From Isoetes taiwanensis (Eukaryota > Streptophyta > Lycopodiopsida > Isoetales > Isoetaceae): a DNA stretch of 64,000 nucleotides. Both the position numbers and the translations under genes were made by a program. Shown piece after piece: positions 35,750-46,440 of this stretch. How positions within the stretch are numbered: the first letter of the stretch is position 1; every line of letters begins with the position of its first letter. The DNA lies in contig JAJEKV010000044.1 of the NCBI GenBank assembly GCA_021234155.1, positions 9,766,777-9,830,776 of the forward strand, written 5' to 3'. The notes beneath the pieces were generated by a model. It did no database searches, was not told the DNA's origin, and was given only the letters and a program-made list of their open reading frames with translations.

Positions 35750-36967
35750 AGGCCATCTTTACAAAAGGGTATAGGATACCATCCCGACGCCGTGTTCTCC
35801 TCATGAGGTCCCGGATATTGTTCGAGAAGCCCATGAAGGGGCTCGGTGGTGGTCATTTTTCATGGTGACACCACGGCACGCAAAATCCTTCTTGCTGGTT
35901 ATTTTTGGCCCACGCTCTTCAAAGGCGCTCCACGCGCCATCGCGTGTGATACTTGCCGGTGTGGGGGACGTACTGACCCGTGGCGCTCTTCGCCAGCGCC
36001 CGGCCGCCGCGCCACTTCCCTTCAGCAAATGGGGAATGGATTTTGTGGGACCCATCGATCCTCCCTAGCGGCACACCCGTGCCCGCTTTACATTCTCGTT
36101 TCTCGACTATGCTACCAAATGGGGAAGCTTGCGCACTTCCGGACAACATCTGCGGCAAGCCAAACCAAAGGTCATCTATCAACAAATCATCACGCGCTGC
36201 CTTGCCCTAATCGAGGCTGGTCGGTGATCGTGGTGTCCATTTTATCAATCATACCATCAAGGAGCCGGACGGATTATCTCGATACATCATCACAAGAGCA
36301 CACCTTATTATCCTCAAGGGAATGGTTTGGGCGTAGCACCAACAAAACTCACGGTCACAATTCTCAAGAAAATTTGTGACGCCGCCATGACCGACCGGCA
36401 AACCAAGCTTCCCACTGTTCTTTGGGCTTACAATACTTGTTTCAAAATAGCTCTTGGTCACTCCTTTCAAATTGGTTTATGGTCAAGAAGCTCTCTCATG
36501 CCTTTTGAGTACATTCTCCCAACTCTCCGTTTTCAACCAAGCTCTTGCCCATAATCCGCTGCACTCAAAGAAAGGGTTTATCAATTGGAACAGTTGGATG
36601 AACTTAGAAGGGATGCTTATATTCGTGTTCTTCATGGACAACGGTTGCAAAAATCTTTACATGACAAACGTTTGAAGACAAAAACATTCAAGGAAGGAGA
36701 TTTGGTTCTTCTTTATGATTCTCGGTACAAAAATTTTCCGGGTAAGCTTAAGTTTCGATGGCTTGGCCCTTATCAAATTGTTCAAGTGGTTCAACCCAGT
36801 GTTTTCCAGCTGGCTGAGTTAGATGGAACTCCATTACCTACACTGATTAATGGCTTTCGCCTCAAAACATTTCATACCATAGAAAGTGAAAATCAACCAA
36901 CAGACTTCTGCTCCCAGGGAACCGACTCTTTTCGAGTCAGTATCCTTCTTGACGCCCACTTTCCGTG
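35750..36967 (+). pseudogene. Integrase region of the LTR element
   Basis: DNA-strand transferase of the retrotransposon. The zinc-binding N-terminus is damaged (EAHEG and HATRK-like pieces at 35,830-35,890). The core begins at FSKWGMDFVGPIDPP (36,021-36,065), whose Asp is the first catalytic residue, and continues in broken frames through a stretch like LPTVLWAYNT (36,406-36,435). The C-terminal part is open from about 36,585 to 36,967: DELRRDAYIRVLHGQRL, FKEGDLVLLYDSRYKNFPGK, then KFRWLGPYQIVQV, the GPY/F module of Ty3/gypsy integrases. No chromodomain follows. Confidence 0.85.
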
Positions 36968-39830
36968 AAGCCCTTGTTGGCCCGAATCGTGAAGTCGCAG
37001 AACGCCAAAAGCTTTACGATTTTCACAAATGGAACTTCCGGCTCCAAATCCAGACCAGTTGAAGCAGTTCCTCGCTCACATCGTCAACAGCCCGCATGGA
37101 TACACTACAGTGGTCGATGGCACCACCATTTCGCTGACCCAGCACCTAATTTCGAGGTATTCCATATCCCTTTGCAAACCCTTGTTTATCTTGGTCCGCC
37201 ATCCGGGATCTAGATGTCACTAAGTTTGGTGCTCCCGCTATCAAGCAAATGTGCATCGCAGCGACAAATATTGACAAGCCCCATGAAACTTTTGTTAAGT
37301 TTACGTAGGCATAAGTTCATGGGTATTCTATCAAGAACACCCATATCAATAAACCTTTCTATAATATGGTGATCATCGCTACTTTCGCTCCAACCACCAC
37401 ATTGATTGGCCCCAATTGTTATTCTACCGTCTTCTCCAAGAAGTTGACCGTCTTTGGGCTACCCTTCTATCTCTCGAAGTTTACGTGGGGAGGCCATCTT
37501 CAAGCCCTCATCCGTCATTACTTTCCTCCCACACCTCCTCATTCTCATGATTTCACTCAACGGTCCCTTCTCAGACTCACCAAAGTCGGCACTTCACGCC
37601 CTTCTTCTTTGGTCATGTCAAAATTCCGCTCACATGTCCTTTGTCTCCTCCTCGCGGCCTCTGAGATCAAAGCATTCCAGTTCACATCATGTCTCACAAA
37701 CATCGCAAACAAGACAACAAAGCGGGGCTCCTCCACCACAACACCCTCGTTAGCTTTTTGTATGTCGGTATCGGCAGGGATGTTCAAGGCTGCGCTCTCA
37801 AGATACAAGAATCCCAAGAAGCTCTCATGAATGGGGTTCAAGCGCCCTGGAGGCCTCCTCCGACGCAGTTCACGTGACCTTCAAAAGCTGCTACACGCAT
37901 AAGTGAATACTCTGGAGACCCAGCTTCAAGACAAGCCTCCAGGCTCTTTACAGGCCCGTGAAGATCTCAAAGGCTGCCCAACATCAGATTACTCGCTTAC
38001 CGATCCAGCGGGCTCACTTGCGGACCACCCTTCAGGAATTATCGGGCGAGTCAAGACAGAGAGACTCTCTTGGTTGACAAGGAAAAAAACATTGCCAAAG
38101 CCCGGACTTGGCCAGTATCTGAGCTCTCTAGGCATTACAACACTCAAAGCTCAAGACCTTACAGCGTGACACTCAAATTGCCTCTTTGAAGGCTCGGCTT
38201 TCCAAACCTCTCAGCTCACATCTCCAAGATCAACTTACGGAGGTTGAAACGCGAAAATTCTTGATGACGCCGAGATTGTCGCGTTAGCCGACTCAATGCT
38301 CTGGGCAATCCTCCTCACATGTCACGACTTCTCGAAGCGGGTCCGTGACGGTCCATATACGTTAGAAAAAGGACAACCGGATCCGTGACCTCGAACAACG
38401 GCTTCTGACAAGCTATTCGATCTGGCGATGAGGCTCGAACCAAACTTGGCGGCTATGTTACCATAGCTAGCAACCTGCCTCGCTGACTTCTGTTCCTTCC
38501 ATTTATACGGATTATGTGGTTGCCGTCGCCACCTCTTTCTTCTGAAGTGGCATGGGGCTGATGGTCGATTGATGTTCCCACAGCGCCCGCAGATTTTCGG
38601 ATCTGGCGGACCTCTACGTTGAAGACAAAGGTTTATTTCAAGCCCTTTTAGTCTTTGATCTCATTCAACGTGGACGATGGGATATGATCACCTTGAGTTG
38701 TTCAGCCAATGGCGTACATTTTTCATGATTTCTATCCGGCCGATACACGGGACAAATTCGAGATGGGCCACATCGAACTTTTTCGGGGTGATCCCACACT
38801 TCAATGGTTGCTTTTGGATAACAACCCTATCTGTGCGATCATGATCGGACACATGCTCTTCATCAAGAGTACATGCGGAGCTCGCTCATCATTTTGCCTC
38901 TGCAAGCCGAGGCCTTGCATGAGATAAGGAAGTATCTCGGGACATCGAGGATCTTCCCTTTGCACAAGTTTATATGCAAAGACCTCGCGGGTTACAATCA
39001 ACTGCGTGCTCTTTCCGGATAGCAAGGCGGTCCCCACGGGTTGGGATAGCCCTCTGTAAATTCGGCTCCACCCCGCATGCGGGACCATTGGTGCAAAGCT
39101 CTTGATCCGGCTCTTGTCCGTGAATTGTGGAGCAGGCTCAAGAGCCACACACGGGCATGGTCCCTCTCCTTATGCTTCCCTGGGTGTCCCTCCACGCCCC
39201 AGGTTCCTCACCTCTGATTGGTGTCTCCCCTTTTGGACCAAGGTCATGGATGGCCATGCGGGATGGACTCCGCCTCAGATCTCGACGGATCTCCGGTGGG
39301 ATCCCCATTTTGTACGACGCTCCAATTGGGAGGATGGTGCCACCCTTGATAACACTACCAATTGGCTCTATATTGCCAATGAGCGTGGTTGGCAACGCCC
39401 TGCTGATGCTCTTCATGGTCTTGACACCTTCTTGTATCGCCGCATACCTCACCGAGATCCTTGATCCACCGCCAAGCTGGTTTACGTGCTGCTCTCAAAT
39501 GCATCTGGTCAGCTCTTTAAATCGGCGGCGTCCCATCTTTCCTTTACCAATCCGAATACCGCGTCGGTGCTTTTCGGTCTCCGGACCTGCCTCCTCATGG
39601 AGTGCGGTTTGTTTCTTCACGAAGCCCATGCTGCCCTTGAAGACATGGTGCGCTCTCATTTTCTCATTGATGATGATCCTGCCCTTGGGCTCAACACTCC
39701 TCCCCGCTCTTCAAATACGCCAGGATCTCATTGGCACTTACCATAATGGTGCCCGTCCTCACTCCGTGAGGATCACTTTCGACTGATGGCTTCCCACCTT
39801 GAAACACTTCCTCCTTTTCTTCACCACGAA
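36968..39830 (+). pseudogene. Extra coding-like region after integrase (ORF3), function unknown
   Basis: About 2.9 kb between integrase and the 3' LTR with protein-like composition in shifting plus-strand frames. Part 1 (about 36,968-37,350) includes YTTVVDGTTISLTQHLI and FGAPAIKQMCIAATNIDKP; the first loosely resembles an N-terminal domain of plant retroelement proteins that has a V-x-G-x-x-I pattern, a weak impression only. Part 2 (about 37,870-38,260) has heptad-like text such as NTLETQLQDK, suggesting a coiled coil. Part 3 (about 38,590-39,800) includes LADLYVEDKGLFQALLVFDL, TNWLYIANERGWQRPADALH and RSHFLIDDDPALGLN, unrecognised. It has no env-like signal peptide or membrane segment that I can see. 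Confidence 0.5.
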
Positions 39831-39848
39831 AGTGTTGTTTGGTGGGAG

Positions 39849-40439
39849 TGTTAGTCCTGTGCCTCCTGATACAGGACTATTCATGCATCTGACGGACCAG
39901 GTCAAGAACAAGGATCCCTGATCGACCACGGGTCAGCCATCAAAGGCTCATTGAAGACCAAGCAGCGAGACCAGATCAAAACTGCGTCCGTCAACAAGAG
40001 GCGTCGCTCAGACAAGTGACGGCCCGTCACCGCCCGCGTCAGCGTCAGCGTGATTCTAGGCACTTCAAGAGGCACCGCCAACATTCCTGCAAATCAGGCC
40101 TTCTTCCAGGAGTCGGCACCGAGATCAGTCAGAGTGTCTATATTGGGCCAAAGGCCATTGTACTATATATATGAGTAGAGCTAGCACATGAGTTTTTAGA
40201 TGAGTTTTGAGTCTTGTCTCCTTTCAGTCTTCTCTCGATTGCGAGATCTCATGTATGTTCATCATTGATATCAAGGAAGCTTATCATTTTCCTCTCATTG
40301 TTCTCTTTTGTTCTGTTTTCTTCTTCTTGTTCTCTTCTTGCAAATCCCGCGTGACATAGTCCCCCGGATTCTCCTGTTAGATCCAAGGGTCCTCACAGAG
40401 GGCTGTCTTGCAGGAGTTCCCGAACCCAGACCCCAAACA
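39849..40439 (+). repeat. 3' LTR
   Basis: 591 bp, TGTTAG...CCCCAAACA, matching the 5' LTR along its length, with small indels. The TATA-like ctatatatatgag recurs at about 40,163-40,175. It is followed at once by the GCTAT duplication. Confidence 0.95.
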
Positions 40440-40444
40440 GCTAT
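40440..40444. repeat. Target-site duplication, right copy (GCTAT)
   Basis: Matches 27,380-27,384 and immediately follows the terminal CA of the 3' LTR. Confidence 0.95.
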
Positions 40445-40704
40445 TGAATGTTTTGAGGAGATGCACCACGGAGGCGCAAACCGAAGCAAAGGTACATTGT
40501 TTATTTCATGGAATAGAATCTCATGCCACACTGGCCTCTTCTTTTAAAGATTCGCTGAGTTGCATCACAAGAGATCCACAAGTGGTGTTATTTTTACGTG
40601 TTTTGCTCAGTCTTGATGTGAATGTGTTGCATCATCCAAGTGCGATCCTGCATATTATCCAACGATGTTGTTTATGCTCTTTAGAATCTTATATTGACAA
40701 GTGA
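40445..40704 (+). pseudogene. Coding-like host fragment right of the LTR insertion, possibly PPR-derived
   Basis: An open frame runs across the insertion site (from 27,303 on the left if the element is removed) to a stop at 40,702-40,704. On this side it contains NVLRRCTTEAQTEAKVHCLF, GIESHATLASSF and a hydrophobic end. The spacing of LLRRC ... AKVH ... ESHATLASS is reminiscent of plant pentatricopeptide-repeat proteins. The resemblance is by eye only and the fragment is too short to be sure. It may be a gene piece carried by the Helitron whose 3' end lies at 43,241. Confidence 0.3.
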
Positions 40705-42090
40705 TACCTATTGCTTTATTGGCTGAGATAGCAATGCTCCACTACCTAAGAATTTGGATCATAGCAAAATCAAAGGTATGAATGTTTGTTCCTTATTTCG
40801 ATTCCATATTTGAGGTAAGCCCTTTGGTATGTTAGGCGCTGCTTAAAATATATTATTAGTTTAACCGTCTATATCTAGTGCCTATGCACATAGTTGGTAT
40901 TCAAATACCAAGTATTCACTGTTCAAGTCCTCAGCATTTATCCCAAATACACCAGAGCAGCCGCAAATGCTTACAATGTTCCATTGAAGTCCACTTTCTT
41001 TCTTCTTTGCACATTGGGAAGGCAGATATAGGGTACAAGAGTATATTGTTGGGATCTGCCAGCAAAACTAGTGTCGTGCCCATATTGTTACCTTGAATGC
41101 CTTCGTAGTAGTAAACAGTGTTCTTATGTTGTGTGTTGGTCTTTGGTGCACTGTTCTTATATTGTCTGTTGGTTTTTGTGCCCATTCAATCCTGCAATAT
41201 GGGTAGCACTGGTCGTGCTAAACGCTCTTGCCAATGCTTGACCTTCATGCTTTCTTCTATGTAAGATAGATAAAAATCTTGAGCATTCGACATATGTTTG
41301 TATTACCAACTAATCTCATTAACAATGTAGCAACTCAAAGAAACGTATTGTGTTGCCATGTAGAAGCATTTCTATCTTTTTCTTGCAGTATCTAATTTAT
41401 CGTTTTTGATCTCATCTTAAAGGAATGCATGACTAGTTGTTTGCATAGAACAAAACCCATGCATCAAAACCCATGCGTCGAATATTAGTCTGACGAGTCA
41501 CAACAATTGCACCTCTCAAGGTTACCCATTAAAGCAATCTCAGTTGCAAGAGATTGCCTCGTCAAATATGTATCTCGTCGAATTTTACTTTACAATAATC
41601 ATCCCGTCTAAATATTTCTATTTGTGGTGTAAAATGTGACTTTTGCAAAAGAGATCTTCAGAGCTTTTCTTTTTTCAGAGATTGACTTAGAAACATGTCT
41701 ATGGGAAATGGTAATGGATCTATGGCTTTCTCTTAACCTTTATATTTTGCTTTTATTATTCTTTTTAGGTTGTCAAAATCTTTCAAATTTGCAACAGTGA
41801 ATGTATACATGCACCGTTGGTTTATTTGTTTCCCTCATCTTGATTTTGATTTGCCATTATCGGGTCCAAAATGTCTTGCATTCCCAATTCTGATTTAGGG
41901 GTGCTCGCCTTCTAATTTTGATTTTTTAAGAACGTTGCTATTATCCACCGTGCTCACTAAATTATTTCATAGCTACACTCTACAACATTACAACTGCCCA
42001 AAAATCCACCTATTGTAGGGGTTGGCTACCGTCAAGTTTTTTCTTTTTACTCACTTTCGTACACACAAGGGGTTGGGAAAGAGAAATGTT
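40705..42090. other. No recognisable gene
   Basis: AT-rich. A short tandem phrase, cactgttcttatattgtctgttggt / cagtgttcttatgttgtgtgttggt, occurs at about 41,118-41,172. The region may be the interior of the Helitron ending at 43,241. No long frame or motif was seen. Confidence 0.4.
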
Positions 42091-42114
42091 CGCGGCGGCC
42101 GCGCGGCCGCCGCG
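42091..42114. repeat. Perfect 24-bp GC palindrome
   Basis: The 12-base arm CGCGGCGGCCGC is followed immediately by its reverse complement GCGGCCGCCGCG. All 24 bases are G or C in otherwise AT-rich DNA. A protein site, an insertion footprint or a hairpin are all possible. Confidence 0.95.
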
Positions 42115-43211
42115 ATAAATTTCTTGTAATGTTAAGGCTATGTTTCATGTTGAAACATGGTAATGTAGTATATGGCTCTAAGGCTTTAGTATTATCTCGA
42201 CATACACTCCCTTAAAAAAGAAAGAGCCGATTTTTTCATGGGCTTGGCTATATCCCAAGTGCATATTTATGGTGGTTGAACCGCCCATAATTATTTATGC
42301 CCGACGATGCCTGACACACAAGAAATATTTTGCACTGACGCGGTTGTCAAGTTGGAATGACTTGTTGATAAAGTCTACCCAAGGGAACATCATCTTCGTG
42401 GATGTGCTGTGAGGGATGAAGGTGGAGGATGGAGTAGATGCATCTGCCTATTCATTAGTGCTTTGACTAACCTCCAATTGTTTGTCTCTTTTATTAGATG
42501 GCAAACGACATTGTGCACTGGCAAATTGTCGTTTTATGGCAAGAGAATTTACCTGTGTTGGAATATATAATGGAGTGCATTTTGGGGGTTACAAATCATT
42601 TCGTCCTGAGACATTATCTGATTCCATCGTATAACCCTATTTTTGGGATGAGTTGTCTCACGTGGTTGATAGTCCTAAGACATCATGTGCAATTCGAATC
42701 AATGACTCGCACGTGCACTTCACTTTTACCCCCCTTAAAATATGTAGAAGAAGTGAAGATATCACGGGAGCATCTAAAAAAGTACAACATTAGTTCGTGA
42801 TGTGTGCCATATGAAGATGCATATTTATAGTTCCATCATGAACTAAAGTATGCCTATGAACTAGGACAAAATTTTGTGTTTTGCATTTTTGTACCTATTT
42901 TTTGTTGATGTACTTAACTACTTCTAAGGGTGAAATTTTGAGCATAAATTTTGGACCTCTCTTTCCAAGTTTTCGTCTTTAGGGGTAAATTTAATCGCCC
43001 CCCCACAATCCATATAAAGCATTTCTTTACTGACATTCATCCTTAAAACGCAAAGTTAATACATTGATGATACTGTCATTAGACATTTTCAATACCAGAA
43101 ATGCTTACAAAAGCAAATAATGTCTAACCTTACCGGTATCAACATGTGCTGTTGTCAGAAGTTGCACATATGGACGTAAAAGGCCGCACAAAAACACACG
43201 CTAGGATATTA
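42115..43211. other. No recognisable gene; Helitron-internal sequence likely
   Basis: The phrase gttaaggctatgtttcatgtt at about 42,132 echoes 26,118. The open frame at 42,498-42,800 (100 codons, starting MANDIVHWQIVVLWQ) has no recognised family. The sequence then leads into the Helitron 3' end. Confidence 0.4.
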
Positions 43212-43241
43212 GCCCGGCAACGCGGGGCACACGTTTACTAG
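43212..43241 (+). mobile_element. Helitron 3' end (second family)
   Basis: GCCCGGC AAC GCGGGGC (43,212-43,228, a 7-bp stem with one mismatch) is followed by nine bases (acacgttta), then CTAG (43,238-43,241) and a T. This is the standard plant Helitron terminus. It differs from the terminus at 32,852-32,879, so it is another family. The 5' end was not found and may lie left of the LTR element, which would then be nested in this Helitron. Confidence 0.8.
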
Positions 43242-43980
43242 TTGGAGCTAAAATTAGAACACTCTAATGCGATATATAACAAAAAAGAAAGCATTTTTAA
43301 ATTTTAACGTTTACTAGAATCTTCGAGTATGTATGGATGTATAATTGTAGAGTCTTGCTCATTTCTACTAAGTGTTCTACAATACAAAACAAACAACCCA
43401 TGGAATGATGAAACCTGAACGAACCCACTCTCTACAGAAACCATGAAACACATTCTTGGGCCACCAGAGGGCAACCCCCCATGCACACCACCTTGTTTTT
43501 AAACGTCCACGGATTATGATTACATGAAAGGATTACCTTGAAATTTTCAGGTTCCCAATAATCATAACCATAGAAAATCTCAAGGTGAAAAACCAATTCA
43601 ATTCAATTTAGTTTTAAGTACATCATATATTCCCAGCGATTTGTCCAGTGGGAGGGGGCTACGTTGCTATATTATGATGCCCAAACTTATCCCTCCATAC
43701 AATGAAGACATCTATTAAAAGAACACGTAATAAATCAAGTGCAAGGATTGCTTCAGAACTTAACAATAAGACCCAAAATAATGTCCATGGTAAAAGCATC
43801 ACTGGAAGCACCACGTCCATTCTTGACAATAGGAGTGTACTTATAAGCAAAAAGTAGCTAATCCTATTATTTTTACCATTTTTGATAGGTTCCTTAAGGT
43901 CATGCGAAGTCCTTAGAGCCAGCAAACCCTCACAATAGATCTCAAAATCGACTTTTATAATAGTTGAATGAATTGAATGG
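43242..43980. other. No recognisable gene
   Basis: AT-rich sequence with short open frames on both strands. The 120-codon minus frame at 43,659-44,021 contains hydrophobic runs but no recognised motif and overlaps a dispersed repeat. Confidence 0.4.
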
Positions 43981-44090
43981 ATCTTTATTGTCCATGTAGA
44001 CCAATAGGCCTTGGGACCCACGCCAAAAACACAGTAGGCATATTATTATCCAGGATTAAAAAAACACCCACTTCAAAGGGTTTTCGAGGG
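43981..44090 (-). repeat. Dispersed short repeat, copy A (inverted)
   Basis: The reverse complement reads ccctcgaaaaccctttgaag ... ttttttaatcctgg ... gtgggtcccaaggcctattg, then gtctacatggacaataaaga. It aligns with 46,441-46,560 in the plus orientation. See copy C for the family description. Confidence 0.7.
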
Positions 44091-44291
44091 TGGGGATTTA
44101 TCAAAGACCATCAACATTTCTTTATATCAAGAAGTTTTATTGGCTTTTATTCTTCTTGAGCTCAAGCCATAAAATAATCTCAAAGCAAAGTCAGTCATCA
44201 CTATGGCAATGGAATAAATCTTGACTATTGTCTCTCTTAGCTCATCAACCCCTTTAATCAATGGCCCAGATTAACACATAGAATTTTAAAG

Positions 44292-44745
44292 GGAAAAACT
44301 CTGAAATGCCCTTATGTTTTGCTAAAATTAACAGAACGCCCCTAGTTTTGGGGGTGTTTTTATGGAAATGATCATAACTTTTTTGTGATGATCCAAATGA
44401 GAATGAGCCTTTCAGAGCTATTGTAAAGGAGCATGAGATCTTTCCATCAAAGGTAAGATCATATAAATCGGAGTCTTAAATCACAAGTTATGCTATTTTT
44501 AATACACAAGAAAGTTGTAGAAATTTCAGAGGGATTTACGAGACCATAACTTGAGATTTCGGAATCCGATTTAGGAGATGTTAACTTTCATGGAAAGATC
44601 TCAACCTCTTCTACAATATATGTTAAAGGTTCATTCTCATTTGGATCATCACAAAAAAGTTATGATCATTTCCATAAAAATACCTCCAAAACTAGGGGCG
44701 TTTTGTTAATTTTAGCAAAACATAAGGGTATTTCAGAGTTTTTCC
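44292..44745. repeat. 454-bp foldback element (near-complete inverted repeat)
   Basis: The left arm starts ggaaaaactctgaaatgccc and the right arm ends in its reverse complement (gggtatttcagagtttttcc, one difference). Pairing continues inward through ttatgttttgctaaaattaa, gcccctagttttgg, ttttatggaaatgatcataa, cttttttgtgatgatccaaa, tgagaatga and gatctttccat, and again, with more mismatches, atcggagtcttaaatcacaa against the complement of ttgagatttcggaatccgat. The arms are about 200 bases and the unpaired centre about 50. A transcript would fold into a long hairpin, so this could be a foldback MITE or a small-RNA precursor. No target duplication was seen. Confidence 0.9.
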
Positions 44746-45430
44746 TGATTTCAAAAAGTCTAGACTAAGCCAGCTAAAAACAAGGAGTTGCCCCCAGGGA
44801 AGAAACAATTGTGCTAGACCATAATTTCCCTTTGGTGTAAAAAAGCAAAGAAAAAGGAAAGATCAGTACTTGGTTTTTTATTAGTACTTATATATGCAGA
44901 AAAATATGCAAGCCTTAGCTTGCATAAGAAAAAAAATAAGATAAGATAAGATAAGATAAGGTGGGTAGAATATGTATAAAATATCTACAAAAGTTGACTT
45001 TGGGCAAAGAATACGTACAAAAGTTTACTAGTTTTTTATCTTGAATATATAGAAGTATTATATATATTTCTATATAGACAAAAGGGATGGTACTTTGATA
45101 TTCTGAAATGGGTAAACAATTGGCTGGGACATGGTGTGTGGCCGGAGCCATTGAAACTCAAGGAAGTCTACAAACAAGTTGAGAAGATAGTAATATGGCA
45201 AGAAACTGATGGAGGCACCAAGAAGTCGTCCTATCTTGAAGAGATCAATGATTTGCATGATTATAGAGAACAAGACTACCTTCTTACAGTTGTTAGTAGG
45301 AAGATTCTAAAGATTCTCTCTTAATTGAGAGTATCATCACATACTCTTCATATAGAAACTGGTAGATGGCATAATACTCCACATTATAACAAAGATTGTC
45401 CTGGATGTTTGGCGTTGGAGATATGAACTA
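44746..45430. other. AT-rich spacer with microsatellite
   Basis: A run of five ATAAG units (ataagataag...) lies at about 44,936-44,960, followed by AT-rich sequence. No gene was seen. The minus-strand frames at 44,915-45,273 are hydrophobic shadows of this sequence. Confidence 0.5.
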
Positions 45431-45437
45431 TTACGCA

Positions 45438-46075
45438 CTAGCACCTCTAGTGATAACCAACACACCAAAAGGGCGGATCCTTCATGAGCCCGCCCTAGCA
45501 CCTCTAGTGATAACCAACACCCCAAAAGGGCAGATCCTTTATGAGCCTCTATAAGGCCTTATTCCATATTCTTCAGCATGGTAACCATCTCAAAGAGACT
45601 AGTTTTTCAGTACAAAGGACCTCTTTTCTCTTCAATTGTGTAATCCTAAGGAAGAGATTTGCAAGGTCAGGACAACCTGCCTGCAAAAGAAATGGGCAGT
45701 GCACAGGGGCCTTACAATCCTTAGACTGGCTATGTCTAGATAACTTAAGTAGCACAAAATTACCATTACCATTAGCATTATCTTTTTCTTTATACTTTTT
45801 GGCTTTCTATGCCCCTTTTGTTGTTTGGGCCCCATGGTTGGTCTCCGTGGACGTTAAAAATATTTCTCCAGACACCCAGACCATATCAATTCCTCCCCTT
45901 CCTCCAGATGCTTGCCCTCAAGCATGTGGAACACACCATACCACAAGAAGAAACAAACACTCCCACTAACTACCCCTGTAGTTGCCCAATAGAAATTGAA
46001 CCTGTGCTCTAACATTAAGCACTAGCACCTCTAGTGATAACCAACACACCAAAAGGGCAGATCCTTTATGTGCCC
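45438..46075 (+). repeat. 57-bp direct repeats (two tandem, one displaced)
   Basis: The phrase ctagcacctctagtgataac, then caacac(a/c)ccaaaagggc(a/g)gatcctt, begins at 45,438 and 45,495 (57 bp apart) and again at 46,022. Each unit opens with the near-palindrome ctagcacctctag. The displaced third copy suggests that about 0.5 kb was inserted between the second and third copies, or that the copies bound an element. Confidence 0.8.
45811..45865 (+). repeat. Dispersed short repeat, copy B (partial)
   Basis: Retains only the 3' part of the family: gggccccatggttggtctcc followed by gtggacgttaaaaata. Confidence 0.65.
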
Positions 46076-46440
46076 CAACCCCCAGGCACCCATCTTAGAA
46101 TGTGCATCATACGTACATTTAAGAGAAAAGCATGCGGTTCATGCTTCTACATTGAAAGAACTTTTGAGTATGCCAACTCACGAGTTGAGTTCCTAATGTG
46201 CCTGTTGCCAGTTACAGGTTATTGAAGATGAAAGCCATACTCTTCTGAGTTGCCCTGCTTTTGAGATAGTCCGGAATCATTTTTTGACCTTAGCATTCCA
46301 TTCCACGCTTCCACAACTTCTCAGAGCACCATCTGTGCATGACTTGGCATTATACATACTTGAGGTTCTAAATAAACATCTGCAATTACTGAGCCCTCAG
46401 TAGTCATTATCTCTGCTTGTCTAGTATCATCATTACTGCA

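Larger units (their letters stand above)
27385..40439 (+). mobile_element. Ty3/gypsy LTR retrotransposon, frameshifted, with a nested Helitron
   Basis: Bounded by two LTRs of 595 and 591 bp that start TGTTAG and end CCCCAAACA, flanked by the 5-bp duplication GCTAT. Total span 13,055 bp, or 10,008 bp without the Helitron at 29,833-32,879. The domain order gag, protease, reverse transcriptase, RNase H, integrase identifies Ty3/gypsy; Ty1/copia elements have integrase before reverse transcriptase. The coding region changes frame many times, so it cannot be translated as written. About 2.9 kb of further coding-like sequence lies between integrase and the 3' LTR, unusual for a minimal element. No convincing primer-binding site follows the 5' LTR: the next bases are acatgcccattgcc. 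A short purine tract (ggtgggag) precedes the 3' LTR. Confidence 0.95.
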
